Assembly: GCF_003605735.1 (NCBI RefSeq)
Contig: NZ_QXTJ01000043.1
Location: 36,615 to 100,614, forward strand
Reading direction: 5' to 3'
Source of the DNA: Pseudomonas sp. LS-2
Lineage (GTDB): Bacteria; Pseudomonadota; Gammaproteobacteria; Pseudomonadales; Pseudomonadaceae
DNA: 64,000 nucleotides
Every line of letters starts with the position of its first letter. Position 1 is the stretch's first letter. Below the pieces are notes generated by a model, which saw nothing but the letters and a program-made list of their open reading frames with translations, did not search any database and was not told the origin of the DNA. This document shows, piece by piece, positions 45,870-56,169 of this stretch. Position numbers and translations under genes: made by a program.

Positions 45870-46823
45870 ATGCGAGTAAGCACCCGCTTTACCCTGCTGG
45901 CCGCTGCAACCGCGCTGGCTGTCACCACTGCCGCACAGGCAGCGCCGGTCTTCATCAACATTCTGACCGGGGGCACCAGCGGGGTTTATTACCCGATCGG
46001 CGTCGCGCTCTCGCAAATCTACAGCGACGGCATTCCGGGGTCCAAAACGTCGGTCCAGGCCACCAAAGCCTCTGTAGAAAACCTCAACCTGTTGCAAGCC
46101 GGTCGCGGCGAACTGGCGTTTGCCCTGGGCGATTCCGTTGCCGATGCCAAAAACGGTGTCGAAGACGCGGGCTTCAAGGCGCCTCTGACCAAATTGCGCG
46201 CCATCGGCGGCGCCTACCCCAATTACATCCAGATCGTTGCCAGCAAAGAATCCGGCATCAAGACCCTGGCCGACCTCAAGGGCAAGACGATTTCGGTCGG
46301 AGCCCCCAAGTCGGGCACCGAACTGAACGCACGAGCAATCTTCAAGGCTGCCGGGTTGACCTACGAAGACATGGGCAAGGTGCAATACCTGCCGTTCGCC
46401 GAGTCGGTCGAGCTGATCAAGAATCGCCAACTGGACGCGACGCTGCAATCGTCGGGGCTGGGCATGGCGGCGATTCGGGACCTGTCCTCGGTGATGCCGC
46501 TCAACTACGTATCGATTCCGACTGACGTCGTCGCCAGAATCGGCAATCGCGCCTATCAAAGCGCGATGATCCCCGCCAACACCTACGACGGCCAACCCGA
46601 AGCGGTGCCTACCGTGGCGATCACCAACATTCTCGTGACCCGCGCAGATGTTTCGGATGAGGTGGCGTACGAGATGACCAGACTGATGTTCGATAACCTC
46701 CCCCGCCTGGGCAACTCGCACTCGGCGGCCAAAGACATCAAGCTGGAAACCGCGGCCAAGGACCTGCCGATCCCGCTGCACCCCGGTGCCGAACGCTACT
46801 ACAGGGAAAAAGGCGCGCTGTAA
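45870..46823 (+). CDS. TAXI-family TRAP transporter substrate-binding protein
   Basis: The 317-residue protein has a signal peptide (LLAAATALAVTTAAQAAP) and the TAXI pattern (FINILTGGTSGVYYPIGVALSQIY, then LGDSVADA and LKGKTISVGAPKSGTELNAR). TAXI proteins bind dicarboxylates or amino acids such as glutamate for a fused TRAP permease. The next gene is that permease, after a hairpin that may limit read-through, so binding protein can be made in excess. Confidence 0.92.
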   Translation: MRVSTRFTLLAAATALAVTTAAQAAPVFINILTGGTSGVYYPIGVALSQIYSDGIPGSKTSVQATKASVENLNLLQAGRGELAFALGDSVADAKNGVEDAGFKAPLTKLRAIGGAYPNYIQIVASKESGIKTLADLKGKTISVGAPKSGTELNARAIFKAAGLTYEDMGKVQYLPFAESVELIKNRQLDATLQSSGLGMAAIRDLSSVMPLNYVSIPTDVVARIGNRAYQSAMIPANTYDGQPEAVPTVAITNILVTRADVSDEVAYEMTRLMFDNLPRLGNSHSAAKDIKLETAAKDLPIPLHPGAERYYREKGAL

Positions 46824-46829
46824 CGATCA

Positions 46830-46860
46830 CAGACGCGGTGTCGATCCGGCTCCGCGTCTG
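46830..46860 (+). terminator. Hairpin between the TAXI and TRAP permease genes
   Basis: A 9 bp GC-rich stem (CAGACGCGG / CCGCGTCTG) with a 13-base loop is followed by TTTACG and a later CTTTTT. It probably attenuates transcription rather than ending it, as the permease gene starts 41 bases downstream. Confidence 0.7.
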
Positions 46861-46901
46861 TTTACGTCCTTTTTCCAATGTGGTCATGAGGCAGACAGCC
46901 A

Positions 46902-48929
46902 ATGAGTGAAGATCAGCACGGCATTCCCGCGAACCCTCGGGACTGGCCAAGAACACTGTTTTACGTCGCGTTGGCGTTCTCGATCTTTCAGATCGTGACC
47001 GCTGCGTTTTCTCCGATTTCCAGCCAGGTCCTGCGCGCAGTGCACGTTGGCTTTCTGCTGTGGGTGGTGTTCCTGAGCTACCCCGCCTACGGCGCAAATC
47101 GCCCCTGGCAACCGATGGCCTGGCTGCTCAGCCTGGCGGGCATCGCCACGGCGGCGTACCAATGGGAATTCGAAGCGGACCTGATCCAGCGCTCGGGTGA
47201 CCTCACCACCGGCGACATGGTGATCGGCCTGGTGCTGATCGCGCTGGTGTTCGAAGCCGCACGCCGCGTCATGGGCATTGCACTTCCGATCATTTGCGGG
47301 CTGTTTCTGGCCTATGGCCTGTTTGGCGAATACCTGCCCGGCGAACTTGCGCATCGCGGCTATGGCTTCGACCAGATCGTCAACCAGTTGGCCTTCGGCA
47401 CCGAAGGTCTGTACGGCACGCCGACTTATGTCTCGGCGACCTATATCTTCCTGTTCATCCTGTTCGGCGCCTTCCTGGAACAGGCCGGGATGATCAAGCT
47501 GTTCACCGACTTCGCCATGGGCCTGTTCGGTCACAAACTCGGCGGGCCGGCCAAAGTCGCGGTGGTCTCGTCCGCGCTGATGGGCACCATCACCGGTTCC
47601 GGGATCGCCAACGTGGTGACCACCGGCCAGTTCACCATCCCGTTGATGAAGCGCTTCGGCTATCGGGCGGCGTTCGCCGGAGGGGTCGAGGCGACGTCCA
47701 GCATGGGCAGCCAGTTGATGCCACCGGTGATGGGCGCCGTGGCATTCATCATGGCCGAAACCATCAACGTGCCCTTCGTGGAGATCGCCAAGGCGGCGCT
47801 CATCCCGGCGATTCTGTACTTCGGCTCGGTGTTCTGGATGGTGCATCTGGAGGCCAAGCGCTCCAACCTCAAAGGTCTGCCCAAAGACCAATGCCCCAGC
47901 GCATTGCGCGCCGTGAAAGAAAACTGGTATCTGCTGATCCCATTGCTGGTGCTGGTGTATCTGCTGTTTTCGGGACGCACGCCGCTGTTTTCCGGGATGG
48001 TCGGACTGGCACTCACCGCCATCGTGATTCTCGGCTCGGCGATCATCCTCAGGGTGTCCAGCTTCGCCTTGCGCTGCGCCTTCTGGATCGCATTGGGCGT
48101 GCTCTGCGTGGGGTTCTTTCAGTTGGGCATCGGCGTGATCTTCGCGGTCATCGCGGCGCTGGTGCTTGCCTGCTGGTTCATCAAGGGTGGCCGCGAGACC
48201 CTGGTGATCTGCCTGCATGCACTGGTCGATGGCGCACGTCACGCGGTGCCCGTGGGGATCGCCTGCGCGCTGGTCGGGATCATCATCGGCGTTGTGTCGC
48301 TGACCGGTATAGCATCGACCTTCGCCGGGTACATTCTGGCCATCGGCCGCGACAACCTGCTGCTGTCGCTGATCCTGACGATGATCACTTGCCTGATTCT
48401 GGGCATGGGCATTCCGACCATTCCCAATTACATCATCACCAGTTCCATCGCAGCGCCTGCGCTTCTGGAACTGGGGGTGCCGCTGATCGTCTCGCACATG
48501 TTCGTGTTCTACTTCGGCATCCTCGCCGACCTCACGCCGCCTGTGGCTCTGGCCTGTTTCGCTGCAGCACCGATCGCCAAGGAGACCGGGTTCAAGATCA
48601 GCCTTTGGGCGGTGCGCATCGCGCTGGCGGGCTTCGTCATTCCGTTCATGGCGGTCTACAACCCGGCGCTGATGCTCCAAGGCGACAACCTGTGGATGAC
48701 CGCCTACATGTTGATCAAGACCATTCTGGCGGTGGGATTGTGGGGCATGGCCTCGACCGGTTACCTGCAACAGAAAATGCCGCTGTGGGAACGTGTGTTC
48801 GCCTTTGCCGCAGGCGCGCTGCTGGTGGTGGCGTTGCCGTTGACCGACGAAGCGGGCTTTGTGCTCGGCGCATTGGTCATTGCCCAGCACTTCTGGCGCT
48901 CGCGTCAGACCGGACTGGCCAAGGCATGA
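46902..48929 (+). CDS. TRAP transporter fused permease (DctQM-type)
   Basis: The 675-residue membrane protein combines a small four-helix DctQ-like part (residues 1-150) and a large DctM-like part, as in TAXI systems. The family marks GLFGHKLGGPAKVAVVSSALMGTITGSG and GMGIPTIPNYIITSSIAAPAL are present. It uses the sodium gradient to import the ligand delivered by the upstream TAXI protein. The stop overlaps the start of the next gene as ATGA. Confidence 0.92.
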   Translation: MSEDQHGIPANPRDWPRTLFYVALAFSIFQIVTAAFSPISSQVLRAVHVGFLLWVVFLSYPAYGANRPWQPMAWLLSLAGIATAAYQWEFEADLIQRSGDLTTGDMVIGLVLIALVFEAARRVMGIALPIICGLFLAYGLFGEYLPGELAHRGYGFDQIVNQLAFGTEGLYGTPTYVSATYIFLFILFGAFLEQAGMIKLFTDFAMGLFGHKLGGPAKVAVVSSALMGTITGSGIANVVTTGQFTIPLMKRFGYRAAFAGGVEATSSMGSQLMPPVMGAVAFIMAETINVPFVEIAKAALIPAILYFGSVFWMVHLEAKRSNLKGLPKDQCPSALRAVKENWYLLIPLLVLVYLLFSGRTPLFSGMVGLALTAIVILGSAIILRVSSFALRCAFWIALGVLCVGFFQLGIGVIFAVIAALVLACWFIKGGRETLVICLHALVDGARHAVPVGIACALVGIIIGVVSLTGIASTFAGYILAIGRDNLLLSLILTMITCLILGMGIPTIPNYIITSSIAAPALLELGVPLIVSHMFVFYFGILADLTPPVALACFAAAPIAKETGFKISLWAVRIALAGFVIPFMAVYNPALMLQGDNLWMTAYMLIKTILAVGLWGMASTGYLQQKMPLWERVFAFAAGALLVVALPLTDEAGFVLGALVIAQHFWRSRQTGLAKA

Positions 48930-49312
48930 TCGGGCTGTGTCTGGGCCTGGCCGGTGTGGTCTGGGCCCAACTCCCGGTATCAAGCTTTACCCTGGCGTGG
49001 AATCACACCATCGAAAAAATCCGCTGGGAAGAAGACTACCGCGTCACCGGGCAAGGCCTGGTACTGGGAGAAGCTCGCGTACGCGGCAACGGCGCGGGCA
49101 TGGAAATCCCCGATGACGCACGGCTGGAAAACGGCAGTTGGCACTACCATCGCCCTCTGCCGCCGCTGCAGCCGATGAACCTGGGGCGCACGCCTGAGGC
49201 CGGCGATTACCAGCTGTGTTTCGACGGTCAGTGTCACGGGATGAGCGAGTGGATCGGCGCTGCAAACGCCGCGCAGCCCGCCGTGCAGCTTTGGTCTTGC
49301 GGGAATGAGTGA
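48926..49312 (+). CDS. DUF1850 protein of the TRAP-TAXI operon
   Basis: The 128-residue protein has a hydrophobic start (MIGLCLGLAGVVWA) that may be a signal peptide or anchor, and the DUF1850 pattern (SSFTLAWNHTIEKIRWEEDY). DUF1850 genes often follow fused TRAP permeases; function is unknown, perhaps an accessory subunit. The four-base overlap with the permease gene indicates one operon. Confidence 0.85.
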   Translation: MIGLCLGLAGVVWAQLPVSSFTLAWNHTIEKIRWEEDYRVTGQGLVLGEARVRGNGAGMEIPDDARLENGSWHYHRPLPPLQPMNLGRTPEAGDYQLCFDGQCHGMSEWIGAANAAQPAVQLWSCGNE

Positions 49313-49396
49313 TGGGTCCGTGCTTGCTCTGCTCCCATGGAGCCAATCAGGCTGGCGGGCATCACGGTATCGACTGTCCCGCAGCCCAACGTTCGA

Positions 49397-49723
49397 TCAC
49401 ACGCACGCTTTCGCTGCCGCCCCGAACCCTGAGGTCAGCAGACTGCGTTCGTACACGAACACCTTGCCGCCGCCGGACGCCTTGTACGCTTCGATGACGT
49501 TGTCGGCCGCAACGGAACTGGGGACGACAATCCGGTAGTGGCGCTGAGTCTGGGAAAGGATCGGGCCTTGAGCCTGGCCTTGCAATCTGGGCATCACGCA
49601 CGCGGTGAATTGCTCGGGTGACTTGGCGGTTTGCAGCGTCAGGGTCGGCTCATTGGGGGCGGACGCACAGCCGGCCAGCAGCGAACCGGCGATCAACAGG
49701 GCGGGAACGAACAAAATACGCAT
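49397..49723 (-). CDS. Small lipoprotein of unknown function
   Basis: The 108-residue protein has a lipoprotein signal with lipobox LLAGC (Cys19), and a small alpha/beta mature part (RHYRIVVPSSVAADNVIEAYKAS). No defined family was recognised; similar small lipoproteins are common in Pseudomonas. It converges with the TRAP operon and CAGGAA precedes its ATG. Confidence 0.75.
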   Translation of the reverse strand: MRILFVPALLIAGSLLAGCASAPNEPTLTLQTAKSPEQFTACVMPRLQGQAQGPILSQTQRHYRIVVPSSVAADNVIEAYKASGGGKVFVYERSLLTSGFGAAAKACV

Positions 49724-49993
49724 CGGCGGGTTCCTGTAAAAAAATACTGCCGCGCTGGCAGGGCTTCATTGGCCGCCATTTTCCAGTTCCCCGCAGCGAA
49801 CTGAACTTCTAATGCGTGATGCTGACTATCGACACCCGCGATAGTCAGCACCGGCTGCGCGTCATGCGACGCCTTGCAGAAGGGCCCGCTTTGTCACACA
49901 CCTGACATACGCCACTGTTAGCGTCCCGCGGTTGCAAACATTTGGTCCAGCGTCCTCGACGATCGAGGGCACCCTCCCCCGGCCTTGTTCAGG

Positions 49994-50974
49994 ATGACAT
50001 CCAAGGTGTTCCCAGCCACGACACGCAAACCCATCATTCTGCGATCCGACGCCATGCGGTCCGACGACTTCGGCGCTTTATTCGCACACATGTTCGGCAA
50101 CCAGTACCCGGATGCCCAGCCACTGCCGCAAAACATCGTCATCAGCGGGGTTTACGGCAGGCATGAAGGCGTCAGCTTTCGGCGCATGCACTATCACGGC
50201 GATTTCAGTGTGGTGCTTCCGGCACTGCAGGACGAAATCACGTTCGTCATCCCTACCGCGGGCAAGATCGTTTTCAATCACACCACTGAGTCGATCGGGA
50301 TTTGTCAGGTCGGTCTGGCCATCGACAAGGCCGATATCCGCTCCATGCACTTCGTCGACAACCATGCCCAGCACGGCATGTCGATCAGCCGAGCGCTGCT
50401 CACTGAACGCCTGTCGACGCTGCTGGAACGGCCCATCCTGAGAAAGCTGCATTTCGAACCGAGGGTGGATCTGAACGTGTCGGGGTTTCAGGGCATCAAG
50501 GCACTGATCGACCTTGCGACCGGCACCGAATTCGACCTGCTGATCAACACCGGCACACTGATGCCCTCGCGTCTCAGGGAGATGCTGATCGATGCCGTAC
50601 TGGAGGCCTGGCCGCACAACTTCAGCGAAGCCCTGCGCCGGCCCTCCCCGCTCATTGCTCCGCGACATGTGAAGCGCGCCGTCGAATACATACAGGCACA
50701 CCCCGATGCACTGGTCAGCGGCTCGGACCTTGCGCGCCTGACCAGCGTCAGCTTGCGCGCGTTGCAAGAGGGATTTCGGCGTTTCATGGGGTTGTCGATT
50801 GTGGAGTATCAGCGCGAAGTCCGGCTGCAACGTGCCTACGAGGTGCTGACGCAGAGCGGCTCGCCGTCGGTGTCCGACGTCGCCGTACAACTGGGTTTCA
50901 CTAACGTCGGCCGGTTCTGCCAGTACTTCCAGAATGCGTACGGCCTGAGTCCCGCGCAGGTGAGAAAAGGCTGA
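49994..50974 (+). CDS. AraC-family transcriptional regulator
   Basis: The 326-residue protein has an N-terminal AraC-binding-like region and a C-terminal double helix-turn-helix (SGSDLARLTSVSLRALQEGF, and SVSDVAVQLGFTNVGRFCQYF, ending YGLSPAQVRKG). The N-terminal start is uncertain: TTG at 49985, ATG at 49994 and ATG at 50054 are all in frame with weak ribosome sites. The effector and targets are unknown. It is convergent with the phosphatase autotransporter gene. Confidence 0.87.
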   Translation: MTSKVFPATTRKPIILRSDAMRSDDFGALFAHMFGNQYPDAQPLPQNIVISGVYGRHEGVSFRRMHYHGDFSVVLPALQDEITFVIPTAGKIVFNHTTESIGICQVGLAIDKADIRSMHFVDNHAQHGMSISRALLTERLSTLLERPILRKLHFEPRVDLNVSGFQGIKALIDLATGTEFDLLINTGTLMPSRLREMLIDAVLEAWPHNFSEALRRPSPLIAPRHVKRAVEYIQAHPDALVSGSDLARLTSVSLRALQEGFRRFMGLSIVEYQREVRLQRAYEVLTQSGSPSVSDVAVQLGFTNVGRFCQYFQNAYGLSPAQVRKG

Positions 50975-51100
50975 GGCCGCCGGCCGTAGCGGTTGCAAAG
51001 TTGCTGCCGCCGGCAAGGCAGCGCGCCCCACCCGGCGGTTCCCACGGCCTTCGGCCAGAATCAAACACCTGAACGCGGGGGTGTCAGGTGAGCACCGTGT

Positions 51101-53020
51101 TCAGAACATCCAGCTGGCTTTCAGACCACCGTTGAACCCGTGGCTGTCACCGCCGCCACTGGCCCCGACTTCGGCGCCGACACTGAATGCGCCAAGGCTC
51201 GCCATGACGTTGACGCCACCGGTGAACTGGTCGCGGTTGTCGAACGCGGCACGTTGCTCGATGTCCAGGCCCAACAGCTGCCCTTCACTGTCCACCTGAT
51301 GATCGCCCAGGACATGCTCGTAACCCACCTGAGCGCCCGGCGTCAGTTGCCAACTGCCCAATGCAATCGGCGTGAGCGATGCGTTGAGGTTGGCGACCGC
51401 GCTGCGCCGGGTTTCGTTGATCCCGTCGACGTCCAGCGCCAGTTCGCTGCCCTTCTCCTTGAAGCCGGACAGATTCAGATGGCTGACTCGCACGCCCAGG
51501 CTCGGCTCGAGCGTCACCCCGCTCATGGGGAGGCGATAACCCAGCGCCAGGGTCGCGCCCGCCAGGGTGCCATGGCTGTCACCCCGGGCCTGGCCCAAAC
51601 CACCGCCGATGTCGCGCTTGCTGTCATAGTCGAGCCAACCACCACTGGCGCTGGCATCGACGAACACGCCGCGTTCCAGGCCGTTCGGGGCGAAGCGCGC
51701 GCCCAGGTTGATGAACGTCAGGTCGGTATCGGCTTCACCGCCTGCGCCACCGACGTTGCCGCGACTGTAGCCAAATCCGCCATGGGCACTGAGCTGCTCG
51801 GAAAAACGCTGGGTCAGCCCCACCATCATGCCTTGGCTGTGCTCGTTGCTGCTGGCCGCGTGGGACGAGCCGTCAGTGCCCAGATACCCCGTCAGCGCCG
51901 TGCTCCACAGGCGCGACTGACCGACCTTGAGATCAGTCCCACTGGCGAAAGGCGCTGCGGCCTGCTCGATCATCGCGTCCTGACGCAGCAGATAGCTCGC
52001 CGCATCGGCATGCAGCTGACCACCGACCGTCGATTCGACGCCGCCCAGGGTGCCGGCATCGATCGCCGATTGCAGATAGTCGTTGTACGCGGTGTAGTTC
52101 CCCGACAACCCGGTGTTCTGCAGTTGCTGCAACAACTGTGCACCGGCAGCGGCGTTGCCGATCAGGCCCGCCTGACCCGGCAGGCTGTTGTAGAACACCA
52201 TCTTGCCGCGCAGGACGTAGATCGTTTCCTGCGACAGTCCAAGGCCTTGCTTGAGGTAGTTGTCCATGCTGCCGTATTCGGCGGTCACTTGGTCCAGACC
52301 GGCTTGCAGATAACTGGCCTGCACGCCCAGCAGCGGCGCGTAGACAGCGGCCATGCTCGCCGGCATTGCAGCAAGCGTCGCAGCAACGCGCGCGGCGGTG
52401 TAGTCGTTGGTCGCCAGGTAGTTGCTCATGATGGTGGAGCTGTCGACCCCGGCAATGCTCAACAGTACCGCGGCGGTCCAGCCGGTGCGGTCCTTGCCCG
52501 CGGTGCAGTGGAACAGCGCAGCGCCGTCCGCCGAGGCCAGCTCGTTGAAAAGCAGGTTGAACTGGCTGCGCATGCCGGCATCACTGACGAAGGCGCGGTT
52601 GGTCTGCTCCATCATGGCGATGGCGTCGGCGGCGCTGCTGAACGAGATGTTCGTGACATTCGCCCCCGACGTGGTGCTGCCGATGATGTCGATATTGCTG
52701 TAGGTCGCCCCGGTCAACAGGGTGTCCGGCGTGGCGGCGATTTCACTGGGGGTGCGCAAGTCGTAGACGGCGCTGATGCCCAGGCCGTTCAGTGTCGCCA
52801 GGTCCGCGGCCGAGGGCGTCAGCGCGTTAGAGCGATAGAACACGCCCGAACGCAGGGTGCCGTCATTGGTCGTGGAATAGGCAGTGGTGGTGCCTGCGAT
52901 ATCCCGGAAGTTGTCGATACTGGCAAGCCGTGGGGTGTCGAGTGCGGTGGTCTCGGCAGCCTGGGCGGCGGCGATGGAAAGGCTCAAAACGGACAGTGAA
53001 AACAGAACACGTTGAAACAC
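51101..53020 (-). CDS. Autotransporter with tyrosine/lipid-phosphatase passenger
   Basis: The 639-residue protein has a signal peptide (FSLSVLSLSIAAAQA), then a Y_phosphatase3-type domain (about 30-270): NFRDIAG at 37, FYRSNAL at 61, VYDLRTPSEI at 85 and the catalytic P-loop HCTAGKDRTG with Cys172 and Arg178, as in Mycobacterium PtpB and Listeria LipA. Residues 370-639 form an autotransporter beta-barrel ending in WMF. A phosphatase displayed on or released from the cell surface is therefore predicted. Such enzymes can hydrolyse phosphotyrosine and phosphoinositides. No hrp box precedes it. A linker of about 100 residues joins the two parts. Confidence 0.88.
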   Translation of the reverse strand: MFQRVLFSLSVLSLSIAAAQAAETTALDTPRLASIDNFRDIAGTTTAYSTTNDGTLRSGVFYRSNALTPSAADLATLNGLGISAVYDLRTPSEIAATPDTLLTGATYSNIDIIGSTTSGANVTNISFSSAADAIAMMEQTNRAFVSDAGMRSQFNLLFNELASADGAALFHCTAGKDRTGWTAAVLLSIAGVDSSTIMSNYLATNDYTAARVAATLAAMPASMAAVYAPLLGVQASYLQAGLDQVTAEYGSMDNYLKQGLGLSQETIYVLRGKMVFYNSLPGQAGLIGNAAAGAQLLQQLQNTGLSGNYTAYNDYLQSAIDAGTLGGVESTVGGQLHADAASYLLRQDAMIEQAAAPFASGTDLKVGQSRLWSTALTGYLGTDGSSHAASSNEHSQGMMVGLTQRFSEQLSAHGGFGYSRGNVGGAGGEADTDLTFINLGARFAPNGLERGVFVDASASGGWLDYDSKRDIGGGLGQARGDSHGTLAGATLALGYRLPMSGVTLEPSLGVRVSHLNLSGFKEKGSELALDVDGINETRRSAVANLNASLTPIALGSWQLTPGAQVGYEHVLGDHQVDSEGQLLGLDIEQRAAFDNRDQFTGGVNVMASLGAFSVGAEVGASGGGDSHGFNGGLKASWMF

Positions 53021-53032
53021 GATGCAGCCTCA

Positions 53033-53557
<525 letters not shown>

Positions 53558-53582
53558 TCAGCGGGTGTCGTGGTGCCCGGAA

Positions 53583-54929
53583 TCAGCGCAGCTCGACCCG
53601 CTCGAAACGCCCGGCCAGGACCCCATAAGCGAACACACCCAGCAGGCCATGGGCCGCGACGAACCACAGGGCAATATTGAATGAGCCGGTGGTGGCCACG
53701 ATGTAGCCGATCACCACCGGCGTGATGATCCCGGCGATGTTGCCGATGCCGTTGAACACCCCGCCACTGAGACCGACCATGTTTTTAGGCGCGGTGTCGG
53801 AGAGCACCGCCCAGCCCACGGCGGCCAGGCCCTTGCCGAAGAAGGCGAAGGCCATCAGCGCGATGACGATCCAGTTGGCATCGACGAAGTTCGCCAGCAC
53901 CAGCACGGTCGACATGACCATCCCGATGAGAAATGGCGTTTTGCGCGCGATGGACGGATGCACGCCGCGACGGATCAGCAGGTCGGAGAACATCCCGCCC
54001 AGCACCCCGCCGGAGAATCCGCAGATTGCCGGCAGCGCGGCGACCCAGCCGGCTTCCATGATGGTCATGCCCCGGCCCTTGATCAGGTAGATCGGAAACC
54101 AGGTGATGAAGAAGTACGTCAGCGCGGTGATACAGTACTGGCCCAGATAGATCGCCCACAGTGTGCGGCTGGTGAACAGTTGCTTGATCTCCTTGAAGGT
54201 CGCTTTGCTCTTTTGCTCCTTGCGATTGAGTTCCAGATCCACCAGGGCGCCGCCTTCGCGCATATAGTCCAGTTCCTTGGTGCTCAGGCGTTTGTCACTG
54301 TGCGGCTCGCGGTACAAGGCGAACCAGAAGACGCTCAATACCAGGCCTAGCGCGCCCATCCACAGGAACACGTGTTCCCAGCCCAGCGCGTGGGTCAGCC
54401 AGGCCATCAGTGGGGTGAACAGCACCACCGCCATGTACTGCGCCGAGTTGAACAACGCCGAGGCGGTACCGCGTTCGCTGGTCGGGAACCAGCAGGACAC
54501 GATGCGGTTGTTGGCTGGAAACGCCGGAGACTCGACCAGCCCCAGCATGAAACGCATGGCGAACAGGCTCATGGCCGCCGAGGCCCCCATCAGACCGAAC
54601 CAGCCCACCGTGCCCTGAGCCATGGTGAAACACGACCACAGCACCAGACTTGCGCCGTACACCTTGCGCGCGCCAAAGCGGTCGAGCAGCCAGCCGCCGG
54701 GGATCTGCCCCAGCGCGTAGGCCCAGGCGAACGCCGAAAAAATCATGCCGAGCATCATCGGGTCCAGCCCAAGGTCCTTGACCACGCCAGTGCCGGCAAT
54801 GGACATGGTCGCCCGGTCGGCGTAGTTGACCACGGTGACGATGAAGATCATCGAGAGAATGAGAAAACGGTGGCGGCCGACCTTCGCTTGCGCGTCGGCG
54901 AAATCCGCGGGAAGGGATTTGCTGAGCAT
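53583..54929 (-). CDS. MFS transporter, glucarate/galactarate (ACS family) type
   Basis: The 448-residue protein has 12 membrane segments. The motif NYADRATMSIAG near the start and the FAWAYALGQIPGGWLLDRFGARK stretch are typical of the anion:cation symporter family (GudP, GarP, phthalate carriers). Import of a sugar acid or aromatic acid is likely. The ATG at 54929 is used rather than an upstream one. A LysR gene is divergent, 120 bases away, and an OprB porin gene follows that, so a sugar-acid uptake group is plausible. Confidence 0.88.
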   Translation of the reverse strand: MLSKSLPADFADAQAKVGRHRFLILSMIFIVTVVNYADRATMSIAGTGVVKDLGLDPMMLGMIFSAFAWAYALGQIPGGWLLDRFGARKVYGASLVLWSCFTMAQGTVGWFGLMGASAAMSLFAMRFMLGLVESPAFPANNRIVSCWFPTSERGTASALFNSAQYMAVVLFTPLMAWLTHALGWEHVFLWMGALGLVLSVFWFALYREPHSDKRLSTKELDYMREGGALVDLELNRKEQKSKATFKEIKQLFTSRTLWAIYLGQYCITALTYFFITWFPIYLIKGRGMTIMEAGWVAALPAICGFSGGVLGGMFSDLLIRRGVHPSIARKTPFLIGMVMSTVLVLANFVDANWIVIALMAFAFFGKGLAAVGWAVLSDTAPKNMVGLSGGVFNGIGNIAGIITPVVIGYIVATTGSFNIALWFVAAHGLLGVFAYGVLAGRFERVELR

Positions 54930-55050
54930 GGTGAGTCTCCCATAAGGGCTTTTATTGTTGTTGTCGTACAACTTCTTGCCGCGATGATAGGAGCAGGGAA
55001 CGATTCAGGTCTAACATAGAGACTGTATGGATTGATACGGATATTGAATC

Positions 55051-55929
55051 GTGGAATTGCACCAGTTGCGCTGTTTCGTTGCCGTTGCCGAAGAACTGCA
55101 CTTCGGCCGCGCCGCCACGCGGATGTACATGACCCAGCCGCCTTTGAGCCGACAGGTGCAATTACTGGAACGCGGGCTGGGGATCCAGTTGCTGGAGCGC
55201 AACAACCGATCGGTGAAACTGACCGCCGCCGGTCAGGGCTTCCTGCGCGACGCACGGCACATTCTGGCGTTCTCCGATCAGGCCGCTGACGGGGCGCGGC
55301 GTTTGGCGCGCGGTGAAGCTGGCAGTCTGACGCTGGGGTTCACGGCGGTCAGTGCGTACCAGATGATTCCGCAGCTGCTCGCCCGTGCCGCCGATGAACT
55401 GCCGGGTCTGCAGTTCACCCTCAAGGAAATGGTCTCCGGCGCACAGCTCGACGCGCTGGCGGCTCATCGTATCGATGTGGGGTTCGTGCGCCAGATCAAT
55501 GACCGCGACGCCCTTGACGCGCAGCTGATCAGCCGTGAGCCGCTGCTGGTGGCGCTGCCGAGCAATCATCCCCTTGCGCAAAAACAGGCGATTGCCGTGC
55601 GCGATCTGGATCAGCAGCCCTTCGTGATGTACGCACCGGACGAGGGCCGCTATTTCTACGACTGCATCGCCGGCTTGTTTGCTGTGACCGGCGTCACGCC
55701 GCGCTATGTCTATCACCTGGGCCAGACCCACACGGTGGTGAGCATGGTCAAGGCTGGTCTGGGGCTGGCCATCGTCCCCGCCTCTGCCACCCAACTGCAC
55801 CGCGGCCACCTGGAATTTCGCCCGCTGGAGGATGCGCACTTGCATGCCGAGCTGTACATCGTGTCGCGGCAGGACAATGACAATCCGGCGCTGCCGGCAT
55901 TCAAGGGGTTGGTGCAAGCGCTGGTTTGA
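55051..55929 (+). CDS. LysR-family transcriptional regulator
   Basis: The 292-residue protein starts with GTG and has the helix-turn-helix ELHFGRAATRMYMTQPPLSR followed by QVQLLERGLGIQLLERNNR, then an effector domain. It resembles the BenM/CatR/CbbR-like group controlling acid catabolism. Divergent orientation to the MFS gene suggests that it regulates it. Confidence 0.9.
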   Translation: MELHQLRCFVAVAEELHFGRAATRMYMTQPPLSRQVQLLERGLGIQLLERNNRSVKLTAAGQGFLRDARHILAFSDQAADGARRLARGEAGSLTLGFTAVSAYQMIPQLLARAADELPGLQFTLKEMVSGAQLDALAAHRIDVGFVRQINDRDALDAQLISREPLLVALPSNHPLAQKQAIAVRDLDQQPFVMYAPDEGRYFYDCIAGLFAVTGVTPRYVYHLGQTHTVVSMVKAGLGLAIVPASATQLHRGHLEFRPLEDAHLHAELYIVSRQDNDNPALPAFKGLVQALV

Positions 55930-56169
55930 TCTGGCCCGCAAGCCGGCGCCCACATGAACAATCGCCAGCCTTGAGCGCCCTGATAGGTCAACGGGCAGTG
56001 TTCGGCTTCACGACTATGGAGACTGACGATACCCGCCATCGTTAAAACAGATTAACCAGTTAGTCCAAAATATGTTTTCATTGCGCCCGCTTGCGAGCGC
56101 CCCGCGTGCCGCCCCCCCTTTTCACATGCCTTCGTCCCTGCGACGACCTACCGTAACTCAGGTTGATCA

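Noticed and set aside
46884-48983. 699-codon minus-strand frame
   Set aside because: It is the antisense shadow of the TRAP permease gene, rich in His, Gln and Arg with no hydrophobic or domain pattern.
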